A stretch of 64,000 nt of DNA from Methanosarcina sp. DH2. GTDB lineage: Archaea; Halobacteriota; Methanosarcinia; Methanosarcinales; Methanosarcinaceae. Location of the stretch: NCBI RefSeq assembly GCF_020804225.1, contig NZ_WJBI01000002.1, forward strand, positions 197,629 through 261,628, written 5' to 3'. The position numbers and the translations under genes were made by a program. The notes below the pieces were generated by a model. The model saw only the letters and a list, made by a program, of their open reading frames with translations. It ran no database searches and was not told where the DNA came from. Positions 16,864-25,482 of the stretch are shown one piece after another (positions within the stretch are counted from its first letter, which is position 1; each line of letters opens with the position of its first letter).

Positions 16864-17907
16864 TTATAGCTCCCTAACAACTCTAAACCCTAGGCTGTTA
16901 AGCCTCCTATTCTGAGCTGCAAAGAGCCTTTCAGCCGACCGACAGCACCCCGCGTTCCCGTTCCAGCCCCCGCCCCTCCTTATCCTTACAGGCACAGATA
17001 CACTTGAAAAGGGGCTTTCCCATGCCCTTTCGTCTGAGGGAGCTCCTTTGTAGCTGATATGGTACTCGTCCTGTACCCACTCCCCCACATTTCCGTATAT
17101 ATCATAAAGCCCCCATGGATTGGGCTTTTTCAAACCTACAGGGTGAGTCTCAAGCCCGGAGTTCTTGAGAAACCAGGCGTATTCTGTGAGTTTCGATTCT
17201 GTGTCGCCGAAGAAATAGCTGCTTATTGTGCCTGCCCTGGCTGAGTATTCCCATTCGGCTTCTGTGGGGAAGCGGTAAACCGGGCTTTTTTCGCAAGTAT
17301 TTTCAACTGCATTGAGTTTTCGGATAAAAGCCTGTGCTTCTTCCCAGGAAACATTTTCAACCGGGTACTTTTCACCCCTGAAATAGGAAGGGTTATTCCC
17401 CATAACTTTACCCCATTGTTCCTGGGTAACCGGATACCTGCCAAGGTAAAATGGCTGTTTTATGGTTACCCCGTGCACCGGGCTTTCCCAGAGCTTTCTG
17501 CGCTTCTCACGCGACGGAGAACCCATATCAAATTCCCCTGAGGGTATCAGGACAAACTCCATTCCGATTGAATTTCTAATCTGGTCATTTACACTGATTG
17601 GACTGTTAATAGAGCCTGCAGCCGAAACTTTAACTGAATTATTATTTAGAATGCTGGCTGAGTTCTCAATAAAATCTTCAGCTAAACCTTCAATTGAGTC
17701 TCCATGTAAATCTTCGGTTGAACCTTCAGTTAGATGTCCATTTAGATTCTCAGTTGGATTTCCAGTTAGATTATCAATTGGATTTCCAGTTAGATTATCA
17801 GTTGGATTTTCAGTTAGATCCTCAGTTAAATTCTCAGACATGGACGCAGATTCTTTTGAGCAGGCACATTTTCTACGAAAGTATACGTTTAGATCCAGCA
17901 GTCTCAC
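16864..17907 (-). CDS. FGE/SUMF1-like domain protein with repeat-rich N-terminus
   Basis: The C-terminal 230 residues form a formylglycine-generating-enzyme-sulfatase domain: IPSGEFDMGS, YPVTQEQWGKVMGNNPSYF, YPVENVSWEEAQAF, RFPTEAEWEYSARAG, GLYDIYGNVGEWVQD, RRGGGW and LGFRVV. In true FGE, two cysteines flank the GGSW-following loop. Here the loop is GNAGCCRSAER and the first catalytic Cys position seems to be Asn, so formylglycine formation is doubtful. Residues 23-75 are degenerate repeats of LTGNPTDN type, encoded by about 24-nt DNA repeats (17730-17835). The start is GTG 17907 (GGAG unusually close) or ATG 17841. No sulfatase is adjacent. Confidence 0.82.
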   Translation of the reverse strand: MRLLDLNVYFRRKCACSKESASMSENLTEDLTENPTDNLTGNPIDNLTGNPTENLNGHLTEGSTEDLHGDSIEGLAEDFIENSASILNNNSVKVSAAGSINSPISVNDQIRNSIGMEFVLIPSGEFDMGSPSREKRRKLWESPVHGVTIKQPFYLGRYPVTQEQWGKVMGNNPSYFRGEKYPVENVSWEEAQAFIRKLNAVENTCEKSPVYRFPTEAEWEYSARAGTISSYFFGDTESKLTEYAWFLKNSGLETHPVGLKKPNPWGLYDIYGNVGEWVQDEYHISYKGAPSDERAWESPFSSVSVPVRIRRGGGWNGNAGCCRSAERLFAAQNRRLNSLGFRVVREL

Positions 17908-18236
17908 ATCTCCGGAAAGAATAAATATCCTTCAGATTGTTATTTTCTTTTATATTTTTATTCCTTCCTGTTTGATTTTTTTATTTGTTTTATTTTCTGT
18001 TTTCGATTCTCCTATTTCTGGATGGGCTTTTAATTCCACCCTCCGGTTTCAATCGTTATATGGAAATTATTCAATCTACTCAATCATCCCAATTAGTAGA
18101 TATTTTGGACTATAATTAATCAGAGTATATTAAATTTGAAGGAAAATATAAAATATAGGAAGGGCGATTACGTTCAAAAATGAAAAAGTTTTTAGGGCAT
18201 CATACAGAAGTAACAGAGTAAACTGCAGGTGAGCAG

Positions 18237-19031
18237 ATGAAACAATCACTCATAAATCTCATCCTCTTTTCTGACAGAAGAAAAGATCTTTTACTTCTCC
18301 TGAGAGAGGAGCCGAAAGATGTCGACACAATCAAAGAATTGCTCAATGTAGATGCCGGTTCGATCCAGCCCCATATTAAGAAAATGGTAGACGCTAACCT
18401 GATCATCGAGGAAAAAAAAGTCTACAGGTTGTCCGAAATAGGAAAAATAATTGTTGAAAATTTAGAGCCTCTCCTGAATGTGATTGAAGTTTTTGAAGCC
18501 GACGATGACTACTGGAAGACGCGTGATTTATCTCCGATTCCCGATTTCCTTCTTGAGAGAATCGATGAACTTAGGCACTGTAAACTGCTTGAGCCTGATG
18601 TGGAACATCTGCTTGAGACTCCCAAAGTTTTCCTTGAAAACTTCCTGAGTTCAAAAGAGGTCCTTACTTTTGTATCCTATTTCCATCCGGAAGCGCCTTC
18701 TCTTTATGCAGGCATTGTGGAAAATGATACAAAGCATGTTCTCTGCATGACAGAAAACGTTGTAGACCGTCTATTTTCCAGTTTTCCGGAAGAAGCTGAC
18801 AGGCTGTCCAAAAGTAAGAATTCAAAAATGTTTGTCTGTCGAAAACCCGCACCTATTCCCTCAATTGTTGTAACTGACAGGTTCCTTGCACTTAAACTTT
18901 TTGAAAATGACGGAAAACTGAGAGACCAGATACTGATATCTACTGAAGAAAAAGCCTTAGGCTGGGGAAAAGAGCTTTTCTGGCACTGCATGCAGATGGC
19001 TGAACCGCTGGGAGAAAGGTCAGGTTTTTGA
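18237..19031 (+). CDS. Winged-helix transcriptional regulator, FilR1 (DUF1724) type
   Basis: A 264-aa DNA-binding regulator of a family expanded in Methanosarcina. The N-terminal winged helix (about residues 10-70) includes RKDLLLLLREEPKDVDTIKE and SIQPHIKKMVDANLI as the recognition region. The C-terminal FilR1 domain (about 120-255) begins with LLETPKVFLENFLSSKEVL and ends with KALGWGKELFWHCM. AGGTGAG lies 5-6 nt before the ATG. The gene is convergent with the DUF429 gene and monocistronic. The regulated genes cannot be told from the context. Confidence 0.88.
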   Translation: MKQSLINLILFSDRRKDLLLLLREEPKDVDTIKELLNVDAGSIQPHIKKMVDANLIIEEKKVYRLSEIGKIIVENLEPLLNVIEVFEADDDYWKTRDLSPIPDFLLERIDELRHCKLLEPDVEHLLETPKVFLENFLSSKEVLTFVSYFHPEAPSLYAGIVENDTKHVLCMTENVVDRLFSSFPEEADRLSKSKNSKMFVCRKPAPIPSIVVTDRFLALKLFENDGKLRDQILISTEEKALGWGKELFWHCMQMAEPLGERSGF

Positions 19032-19077
19032 ACAGTTCCAAAATTTTAGTTAAACCAGCTTTTTTACTCTACTTGTT

Positions 19078-19896
19078 TTAACGCTTCTTTTTACTCTTAT
19101 TCGTTTTAACATTTGATTTTGTACTTACACGGCTTCTAATTTCCGTGCACTCGCAGTAGACCATCTGGATTTTCAGTCCCTTGATGTCAGTTTCAGGCTT
19201 ATAGGGCACACACGTAAACCCATAAATGCTTCCCATTTTTGCAGTGAGTGCAGCTGCAAAGGCGTCCAGGATATCGTCTTTTGCAAGATCTTTTCTTCTG
19301 TATTTTAAAAGGGCATATCTGAGGACTTCATCTGAAAAAGCACAGAAGTTAGCCAGGACTTCCTTTCTTTCAAGAAAACCCTCAACTTTCTTTTTAGGGT
19401 ATTTCATAGGAAAGCCTGCAAAAGACTGGAAACAGATTTCCGGCCCGACTTCCCTGACCTTTTCCCTGAAGTTTTCGTTTTTAATCAGAAAACTGTCCAC
19501 ATCCCGGATTTTAGGGACTATGTTCCAGGCCTGCTTTGAGATGCGCTTTCCTGTGAGCCTTTCATTGACCTCGGAGGCTTTTTCATAGGTCTCCTCATAA
19601 ATCGCTTCCCTGCACGGCACAGGAAAGATACTCGATTTTCGCGCTTTCAGGACACTACGAGCACCTGTATCCGAAAGCCTCTCTCCGTCACCTCCGGTTT
19701 TCAAGCCTATTGGAATGTCGATAAGGACAAGGGGATCTGCCTGTCCATAATCATTTTTGAGAAAATCAACAAGGCATGAGAACTCCGGGAAAAGTTCAAT
19801 TTTCCATCTGCAACCATTCTCATTCTCTTCTTCAAGAAACACTGCAAACCAGCCAGCTTTGCAGCCGTCAACTCCCACAAAGACCTTTTTGCCCAT
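19078..19896 (-). CDS. DUF429 family protein, RNase H-like fold
   Basis: A 272-aa protein. The N-terminal strand VFVGVDGCKAGWFAVFL carries the first conserved Asp, and LVLIDIPIGL carries a second acidic residue. ARSVLKARKSSIFPVPCREAI and KDDILDAFAAALTA are the remaining DUF429 hallmarks. The fold belongs to the RNase H/RuvC-like superfamily, where paired acidic residues bind metal for nucleic-acid cleavage; no substrate is known for DUF429. The C-terminus has a lysine-rich tail (TNKSKKKR). It is convergent with the regulator at 18237-19031. Confidence 0.85.
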   Translation of the reverse strand: MGKKVFVGVDGCKAGWFAVFLEEENENGCRWKIELFPEFSCLVDFLKNDYGQADPLVLIDIPIGLKTGGDGERLSDTGARSVLKARKSSIFPVPCREAIYEETYEKASEVNERLTGKRISKQAWNIVPKIRDVDSFLIKNENFREKVREVGPEICFQSFAGFPMKYPKKKVEGFLERKEVLANFCAFSDEVLRYALLKYRRKDLAKDDILDAFAAALTAKMGSIYGFTCVPYKPETDIKGLKIQMVYCECTEIRSRVSTKSNVKTNKSKKKR

Positions 19897-20090
19897 ACCT
19901 GTACCTGAGGGTATAAGCTTAAAAGAGTTTTTCTTGCGGAGGCCCGGAGTTACGGGAAACAGTTAATTAGCAAAGAAGATGTACGAATCCTTAGAAGATC
20001 AAAGGTCGGAAAAATCACCAGGTCATGTAAAATTGAAAACTGCAGACAATAAGTAAAAATTGCCATAATAATAGGAGTTAGAGATATCTT

Positions 20091-20717
20091 ATGAAACTCT
20101 GGTTGATCAAAGCCGCAGGCACTTTAGAAGACGAAGAGATAATTATGGAAGATGGCGTGATTACCATCGGGGGAGCCGAGTTCCCGGATTTATCCAGTAT
20201 TAAAAATGAAGAACAGGTAAAGAAACTCATACTCGAGAAATATCCCGGAATGCGGGGAGAGCGTTCCGGAACCTGGGCAGGAGATATCTGCTCTTTCGTT
20301 ACTAAAATAAAAAAAGGAGATCTTGTAGCGGTTCCTCTCAAAACCAGAAACGAGGTGCTGATCGGAAAGGTTACCGGAAACTACGAATACAGGCATCTCA
20401 GCGACTTTATCAACCATATTCGGAGGGCTAGGTGGCTCAAAACCTTTCCAAAAGGTGCATTTGAAGAAGAATACGATGTTGACCTCAACTCTCCTGAATC
20501 CCTCTTCCTGATAAAAGCAGACCCTGAAAAGCTGTCAGGTTTCACCGAAACAAAAAGCCTGGGAGCTCTTGTTGAAGAACTTTCTTTTGCTCTTGAAGAT
20601 ATGGACTTAATGAGAGGAAGGATGCTTGAACTTGTGTACAGGCTGGCTGAAACCGAAGAAATACCTGAAGTCCGGAAAATCGCAGCTGAAATGGAAAAGA
20701 TGCTGAGAGAAAAATAA
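20091..20717 (+). CDS. Mrr-N-like (EVE/PUA-type) domain protein
   Basis: A 208-aa protein whose first 150 residues resemble the N-terminal module of some Mrr-type restriction proteins. It has MKLWLIKAAG, ITIGG, KKLILEKYPGMRGERSGTWA, then IKKGDLVAVPLKTRNEVLIG, VTGNYEYR and HIRRARWLKTF. In full-length proteins this PUA-like module recognises modified bases and is followed by a PD-(D/E)XK nuclease. Here the nuclease is absent and an alpha-helical tail (about 165-208) ends the protein. It may be a stand-alone reader or a reduced restriction protein. GGAGTTAGAG precedes the ATG. Confidence 0.6.
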   Translation: MKLWLIKAAGTLEDEEIIMEDGVITIGGAEFPDLSSIKNEEQVKKLILEKYPGMRGERSGTWAGDICSFVTKIKKGDLVAVPLKTRNEVLIGKVTGNYEYRHLSDFINHIRRARWLKTFPKGAFEEEYDVDLNSPESLFLIKADPEKLSGFTETKSLGALVEELSFALEDMDLMRGRMLELVYRLAETEEIPEVRKIAAEMEKMLREK

Positions 20718-20927
20718 TTAGATGAGAGAATGGGTAAAATGGCTAGGTAATAGAGAATAAAAAGATAAGAAGGGAAAGAACCGGTTAGATAAGAAATTAG
20801 CCAGTAAACCCTCAATTATCTGAAGGGACCCTGGAGGGAAAAAGGATCAAGAAGAAAAGACAATATAATTGCAGTATAAATAACATTGTCTTTTCTTATC
20901 ATCGCCGGGTGGTATTAATTTAATTTC

Positions 20928-22214
20928 TCACCTTTGCTGAGTCTGTATCTGGTCAATAATCCTCTTTGCTTCCTTAACCATGTAATCCGCTTCTCCAGCA
21001 GAAATCTGCTTGCATACCTTCATTTTTTCAGCGAGATGAATGAAGGATTTAAGCATGGAAACAGCTTTTGCGTCTTCACCTTTTTCATAGAAACATTTCG
21101 ACCTATCAAGGAGAGTAGCCAGGCCTGTTTTTGTCTTCACATGGCACTTATAGGTATTTTCCACATACTCTGTGAGGTCTTTCATTTCCTCCAGAGGCGT
21201 TAACTCAGCAGAATCAAGGGTAAACATGTAGATATCCGAGTTTTCATTGCGCCAGTCCTCCCACACTATCCTATCTCCGTAGATAGCAGGAGCGCTTTGA
21301 TGAACTGATTCATCGCTGGTTATTTGGATTTCCCTGGAAGTAGAGAGGTCATACATGTAGATGTCTGAGGATCCCATTCCATACATCCACACTATCCTTT
21401 CTCCATAGATAACCGGGTTCCACGCATCGTAGGCGATGAAAGTTAGTTCTGAAGTAGAGAGGTCATACATCCAGACTAAATCACCTGCTCCTTCACTCAT
21501 ATACACTATCCTATCCCCGTAGATAGCAGGACCGTATTCAAAAAATCCCTCACTGCTTGCGATCTGAGTTTCCGTGAAAGTAGAAAGGTTGTACATGTAG
21601 ACGTCGGGTGTGTAGATATCCGCAATTCCATTCCTATCATCCGTCCAGATTATCCTGTCCCCGTAGATCGCAGGATCGCTTTGATTCGATTCGTTGGTGG
21701 TGATCTGAGTTTCGGTGGAACTGGAGAGGTCGTACATGTAGATATCCGTATTTCCATTCCTATCATCTGCCCAGACTATCCTGTCCTCATAGATCGCAGG
21801 ATCGCTCTGGTTAGATTCGCTGATGGTGATCTGAGTTTCGGTGGAACTGGAGAGGTCGTACATGTAGACATCGTAGTTACCATTCCTATCATCTGTCCAG
21901 ACTATCCTGTCCCCGTAAATAACAGGACCGCTCTGGTTTGATTCATTGGTGGTAATCTGAGTTTCGATGGAACTGGAAAGATCGTATATATAGATATCCC
22001 AGTTTGGGTCGTATATGTAGGCATCATAACTTCCATTGCGGTCATCCTGCCACACAATCCGTTCACCATAGATATCGGGATTCAACTGGTTCGAGGTATT
22101 GGTAGTAATCTGAGTTTCCGTACCCTGTGCCGTATCCGCGGATGCAGTCGCACAGATGAAAGGCAAAAAGAATAAAGCTACAACTATTGAACACAGCCTG
22201 TTTCTGGTTTTCAT
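20928..22214 (-). CDS. Secreted TolB/PD40-type beta-propeller surface protein
   Basis: A 428-aa exported protein. The signal peptide is residues 1-26 (RLCSIVVALFFLPFICATAS then ADT). Six to seven blades follow, each about 45 residues, of the form TQITTNESNQSDPAIYGDRI then VWTDDRNGN-DIYMYDLSS, so close to each other that the DNA shows near-identical direct repeats (21660-21960). The last 90 residues form a helical domain (LEEMKDLTEYVENTYKC) with conserved Cys, as seen in several Methanosarcina surface proteins. It probably mediates adhesion or carbohydrate binding at the S-layer. ATG 22214 has AGGGG 8 nt upstream. Confidence 0.85.
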   Translation of the reverse strand: MKTRNRLCSIVVALFFLPFICATASADTAQGTETQITTNTSNQLNPDIYGERIVWQDDRNGSYDAYIYDPNWDIYIYDLSSSIETQITTNESNQSGPVIYGDRIVWTDDRNGNYDVYMYDLSSSTETQITISESNQSDPAIYEDRIVWADDRNGNTDIYMYDLSSSTETQITTNESNQSDPAIYGDRIIWTDDRNGIADIYTPDVYMYNLSTFTETQIASSEGFFEYGPAIYGDRIVYMSEGAGDLVWMYDLSTSELTFIAYDAWNPVIYGERIVWMYGMGSSDIYMYDLSTSREIQITSDESVHQSAPAIYGDRIVWEDWRNENSDIYMFTLDSAELTPLEEMKDLTEYVENTYKCHVKTKTGLATLLDRSKCFYEKGEDAKAVSMLKSFIHLAEKMKVCKQISAGEADYMVKEAKRIIDQIQTQQR

Positions 22215-22561
22215 TTTATTTTCCCCTTTTTCCAGATGGATTTTCTTTAATTGTTGGCTATTATTTGTGTTTCTCTTTCTTTATCCAGTATTTAGCAATT
22301 ACAATTGTCCGTTGCATCAAAATCAAAAGCAATAGACCTACTTTCAAAAAGCTAAACCTTTACTATAAATGCAGTAATATAGCTGGCAAGGCCATATTAA
22401 TAAGTGTATAATGATAATGACATATAATAACCTCTGGTAATAAAAATCGGCAGCTCCTGCTCAATTTGTTGATATTATTCAAAAAATCCAAAAATTGAAT
22501 TTTTTGTTTTTCTCCTCTGACTTTTCAGGAATGAAGGCATCTCGTGTGTCATGTAAAAAAT

Positions 22562-22659
22562 GAAGAAAAAAGGAAAAAATAGAGAGAAAGAAGAAAAAAT
22601 AGGGAGAAAGAAGAAAAAAATAGGGAGAAAGAAGAAAAAAATAGGGAGAAAGAAGAAGA
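22562..22659 (+). repeat. Purine-only tandem repeat, ~20-nt unit
   Basis: Units of GGGAGAAAGAAGAAAAAAATA are repeated about four times with one-base length changes, followed by GAAGAAGAAAGCAG. The plus strand is almost purely purine over 100 nt, so triplex or slipped-strand structure is possible. Neither strand encodes a credible protein. The surrounding stretch 22215-23008 has no gene. Confidence 0.75.
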
Positions 22660-22849
22660 AAGCAGTAAAAGGCAATAAAAACAACTTTGGCCGATATTTA
22701 CTTTTTATTTCTTTTTCTTCTTTTTCTGGTAATACCCGCTTCCCTTCGTCGAGTGGGGCAAGAATGGTCTTTGTATAGTGAATGATATTGCATGGATAAG
22801 AACATTAATCAATTCTCTTGAACTCAGCTCACTCTATAACCCATAAAGT

Positions 22850-22927
22850 AGTCCTCTTGAGCGAAACGAAGTGAAGCGAAAAGGACCGCGTACTCCCGAG
22901 GCGCAATTCGGGCGAGGCGCAATTCGG
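22850..22927 (-). repeat. Dispersed GC-rich two-hairpin element, copy 3
   Basis: Read on the minus strand it gives CGCCTCGGGAGTACGCGGTC, CCTTTTCGCTTCAC and TCGCTCAAGAGGACTAC, the same order of words as 14350-14428. It lies about 80 nt beyond the stop codon of pheT and in the same orientation as that gene. The GGTCCTTTT and CAAGAGGACT arms can pair imperfectly. Confidence 0.6.
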
Positions 22928-23008
22928 AAATTGAAGCAGTCCATTTAAAAAAGTAATTTTGAAAGGTTAATTGAAAAAACAGGAAAAATCAACCTTCTAA
23001 ATTACTTT

Positions 23009-24637
23009 TTAACCTATAAGGTCGTTCAAATCAAGCTCAAACCCCACAACGGCATATCCGAGAGCGAAGTTGTTTATTACTTCGGGATGGAGTTCTCCAA
23101 AGACTCCAAGCTTCTTGCCATTAACATATATGTCCGCCCGCCTGCCTTCGAGAAAAGCCGGGTCTTCGGACTCTTTTACCTCATAAGGGAGCATCATCTC
23201 TCTCATAAAAGCATCCACAACCTCGTATACTTCAGTGAAGTTTGCCTGCGGGTGAACCGAGACTGCAGCTATGTGCTGACCGGTTGTTTCGTTGCTTACG
23301 ACCTCTCCGAACTCGAAGATCTTCTGCGGGAGTTCCCTGTGCTGGTTTAAGGCAAGGATTTCGAGGAGGTTAGGGAGAACGGTTGTCCTGAGCATTGTCT
23401 GGTCTTCGCTGATCGGGTGAAGCACGTAGGTAACGTCATCAGTCTTTTGCCTGCGCATATTCTCAAAGTTGACCTTCTCGCTGGTAAGCGTAAAAGGCAT
23501 AACCTCATAGTAGCCAAGCCCGACCATTATTTCGTTTACCGAAGCCCGCATCAGGGAAATCGGGTGGGACTTGCCTGCGGTATAAGTCTCAGGAACCCTT
23601 ACTTTAATATTCTCATAGCCGTAACCTTTGGCAATGTCCTCTACAAGGTCAGAATTGTGCAGGATATCTGCCCTGTAGGTCGGCACTTTTACTTCAACGG
23701 TTTCCTTATCAAGGGCACATGCCCCAAAGCGCATCCTTTCAAGCTGTTTTACGATCTCTTCAACTGAGAATTCCATGCCTATCAGGGACTTTACCTCGCC
23801 TGTAGTAAGCAGCCTTTCTTTTGGCTCAAGGTCAGGCAGGACAAGTTCTTCTCCCCCCGGGCGGATTACCCTCACAAATTCAATCTGTCCTCCCCTTTCT
23901 GCAAGCGCTGTAACAACGATATTCAAAGCAGTGTACACAGCCTCCCCAAGCCCTGTGACATCAATGAAAAGGTCGGTTGTGCTTTCGGTTACGGACGTAA
24001 GTGTGCCGTTTATGATGGGCGGGAAGGACAGCACATTGTTATTTGCATCCAGGATGATCGGGTATTTGTCAAAACCCCTGACCAGGTGGGCAAACTTTGT
24101 ACCTTTCGGGTGCTTTTCCAGAATTTCCGTCATGCTCATCTTTTCAGTATAATCGAGAGGCACGAACTCGAATCCGGGGTCCACTGCCATATAGCGGAAA
24201 GGAGGTCTAACGTTTGACAGGTCATGTACACCTATCGAGACCTTTTTCCTGTTTCTCCCGAGACCCCAGTGCAGGTCTTCCTGAAGGTCCATAAGGGATT
24301 TGATGGAAGAGGATGTGAACTTTACTCCCCTTACAACCGCACACCCTAGGAAGGGCCTGATCTTCAGGATATCCTCACTGACAGATATGGATACCTCGTA
24401 GGGCTTTATCTCATACTCAGGAAGCCCGGTCTCAAGGCCCAGAAAACCCCGCATTGCCCTGGCTGCCCCTTCCACACTGTAAAGGTCAGGCCTATCAGGG
24501 AAGAACTCGATATCAACATACTCGTCTTCAACCCTTTCGATATCGGCCCCTATCATAGGCACCCGTTTTATGATGGTTTCCTTATCTGTTCCTGTGAGTT
24601 TCTCGAGGTCTTCATAATGCAAGGTGATTACTGGCAT
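23009..24637 (-). CDS. pheT: Phenylalanine--tRNA ligase beta subunit, archaeal type
   Basis: A full-length 542-aa PheT, the usual length for archaea. The N-terminus [16 protein letters not shown] and [20 protein letters not shown] belong to the B1 region. [39 protein letters not shown] is the B3/B4 editing domain, which removes tyrosine from mischarged tRNA-Phe. [24 protein letters not shown] is B5, and the C-terminal catalytic-like domain ends with [12 protein letters not shown]. It pairs with PheS as an alpha2-beta2 enzyme that charges tRNA-Phe. pheS is not in this window, and the gene stands alone with a 22-nt tandem repeat upstream. Confidence 0.97.
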   Translation of the reverse strand: MPVITLHYEDLEKLTGTDKETIIKRVPMIGADIERVEDEYVDIEFFPDRPDLYSVEGAARAMRGFLGLETGLPEYEIKPYEVSISVSEDILKIRPFLGCAVVRGVKFTSSSIKSLMDLQEDLHWGLGRNRKKVSIGVHDLSNVRPPFRYMAVDPGFEFVPLDYTEKMSMTEILEKHPKGTKFAHLVRGFDKYPIILDANNNVLSFPPIINGTLTSVTESTTDLFIDVTGLGEAVYTALNIVVTALAERGGQIEFVRVIRPGGEELVLPDLEPKERLLTTGEVKSLIGMEFSVEEIVKQLERMRFGACALDKETVEVKVPTYRADILHNSDLVEDIAKGYGYENIKVRVPETYTAGKSHPISLMRASVNEIMVGLGYYEVMPFTLTSEKVNFENMRRQKTDDVTYVLHPISEDQTMLRTTVLPNLLEILALNQHRELPQKIFEFGEVVSNETTGQHIAAVSVHPQANFTEVYEVVDAFMREMMLPYEVKESEDPAFLEGRRADIYVNGKKLGVFGELHPEVINNFALGYAVVGFELDLNDLIG

Positions 24638-24756
24638 GGGGATTTCATCTCATCTGTTGCTAGCTAACTTAACCCAAAAATAATCAACTTTAGATTTAAT
24701 GCTTTTGTTTAGGAGAGTGTTTGAATCAGAATAAATTTAGATTTAAAAAATTTTTA

Positions 24757-24866
24757 ACAACCATTAATTAAAGTGTCTAAAACCATTAATTAAAGTGTCT
24801 AAAACCATTTATTAAAGTGTCTAAAACCATTTATTAAAGTGTCTAAAACTATTTATTAAAGTGTCT
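24757..24866. repeat. Five perfect-length 22-nt tandem repeats
   Basis: Units A(C/A)AACCATTAATTAAAGTGTCT run exactly end to end at 24757, 24779, 24801, 24823 and 24845, with only T/A and C/T substitutions. They lie 120 nt upstream of the pheT start and 90 nt beyond the end of the NTF2-like gene. Regular spacing of two helical turns could place regulator sites on one face of the DNA. Confidence 0.85.
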
Positions 24867-24954
24867 ATTTAATAAAAAATATTGAAAAACATTATTTATA
24901 TTTTAAAAATTTTATATTACTCCTCGTATTGTTTGAACTTTCGAGCACTCTTTT

Positions 24955-25389
24955 TTACCATTTCGGGCTGCTTCCAGAACTCAATATGTGTATCGCAATT
25001 TTCCATTGGTCATCTTCTTTCTTCCATAGGATAAAGTATGCTCCTTCCTCAAGGTCTTCCCCTACTCCGGTATCTGCTGCAAGATGATAAGTTCCGATTT
25101 CGTATGCTACATCACCAAGCACTTCTATATTATTGATTCTCTGTATATACTTGCAACAACCCATTGTAGGAACCCGGAAAACCCTCTCCCAGTATGTGCA
25201 TATATATTCCTTTGACCACCGGTTTTCCGGAAGAGGATCAAATTGTGGAATATCTCCACCACGTGGCAAGAATTTCGGCTCATCTGCATATAATTTTATA
25301 ATTTCATTCGTGTTTTGCGAACCTATTGCGGACTGAAGTTGTCTGCTCAGGTTTTCGATTATATTATGCACTTCTTCTGTTGTTGTCAT
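24955..25389 (-). CDS. SnoaL-like/NTF2-fold protein
   Basis: A 144-aa alpha+beta-barrel protein. The N-terminal helix (VHNIIENLSRQLQSAIGSQN), IIKLYADEPKFLPRGG, the later DVAYEIGTYHL strand and YFILWKKEDDQWKIAIHILS are the standard order of the SnoaL/DUF4440 group. The group ranges from ketosteroid-isomerase-like enzymes to ligand-binding proteins, so no reaction is assigned. The ATG is preceded by GGAGG with 8 nt spacing. It is the gene next after the eCIS cargo block on the same strand, but nothing ties it to the injection system. Confidence 0.8.
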   Translation of the reverse strand: MTTTEEVHNIIENLSRQLQSAIGSQNTNEIIKLYADEPKFLPRGGDIPQFDPLPENRWSKEYICTYWERVFRVPTMGCCKYIQRINNIEVLGDVAYEIGTYHLAADTGVGEDLEEGAYFILWKKEDDQWKIAIHILSSGSSPKW

Positions 25390-25482
25390 AACTTGTTCCT
25401 CCTATTGTATTTTGTGAAAATCTTTCGTATTATCCAGTACCTGTTATTTATCGTGGTAGGAAAGCTTTCGACCGGGAACCAC

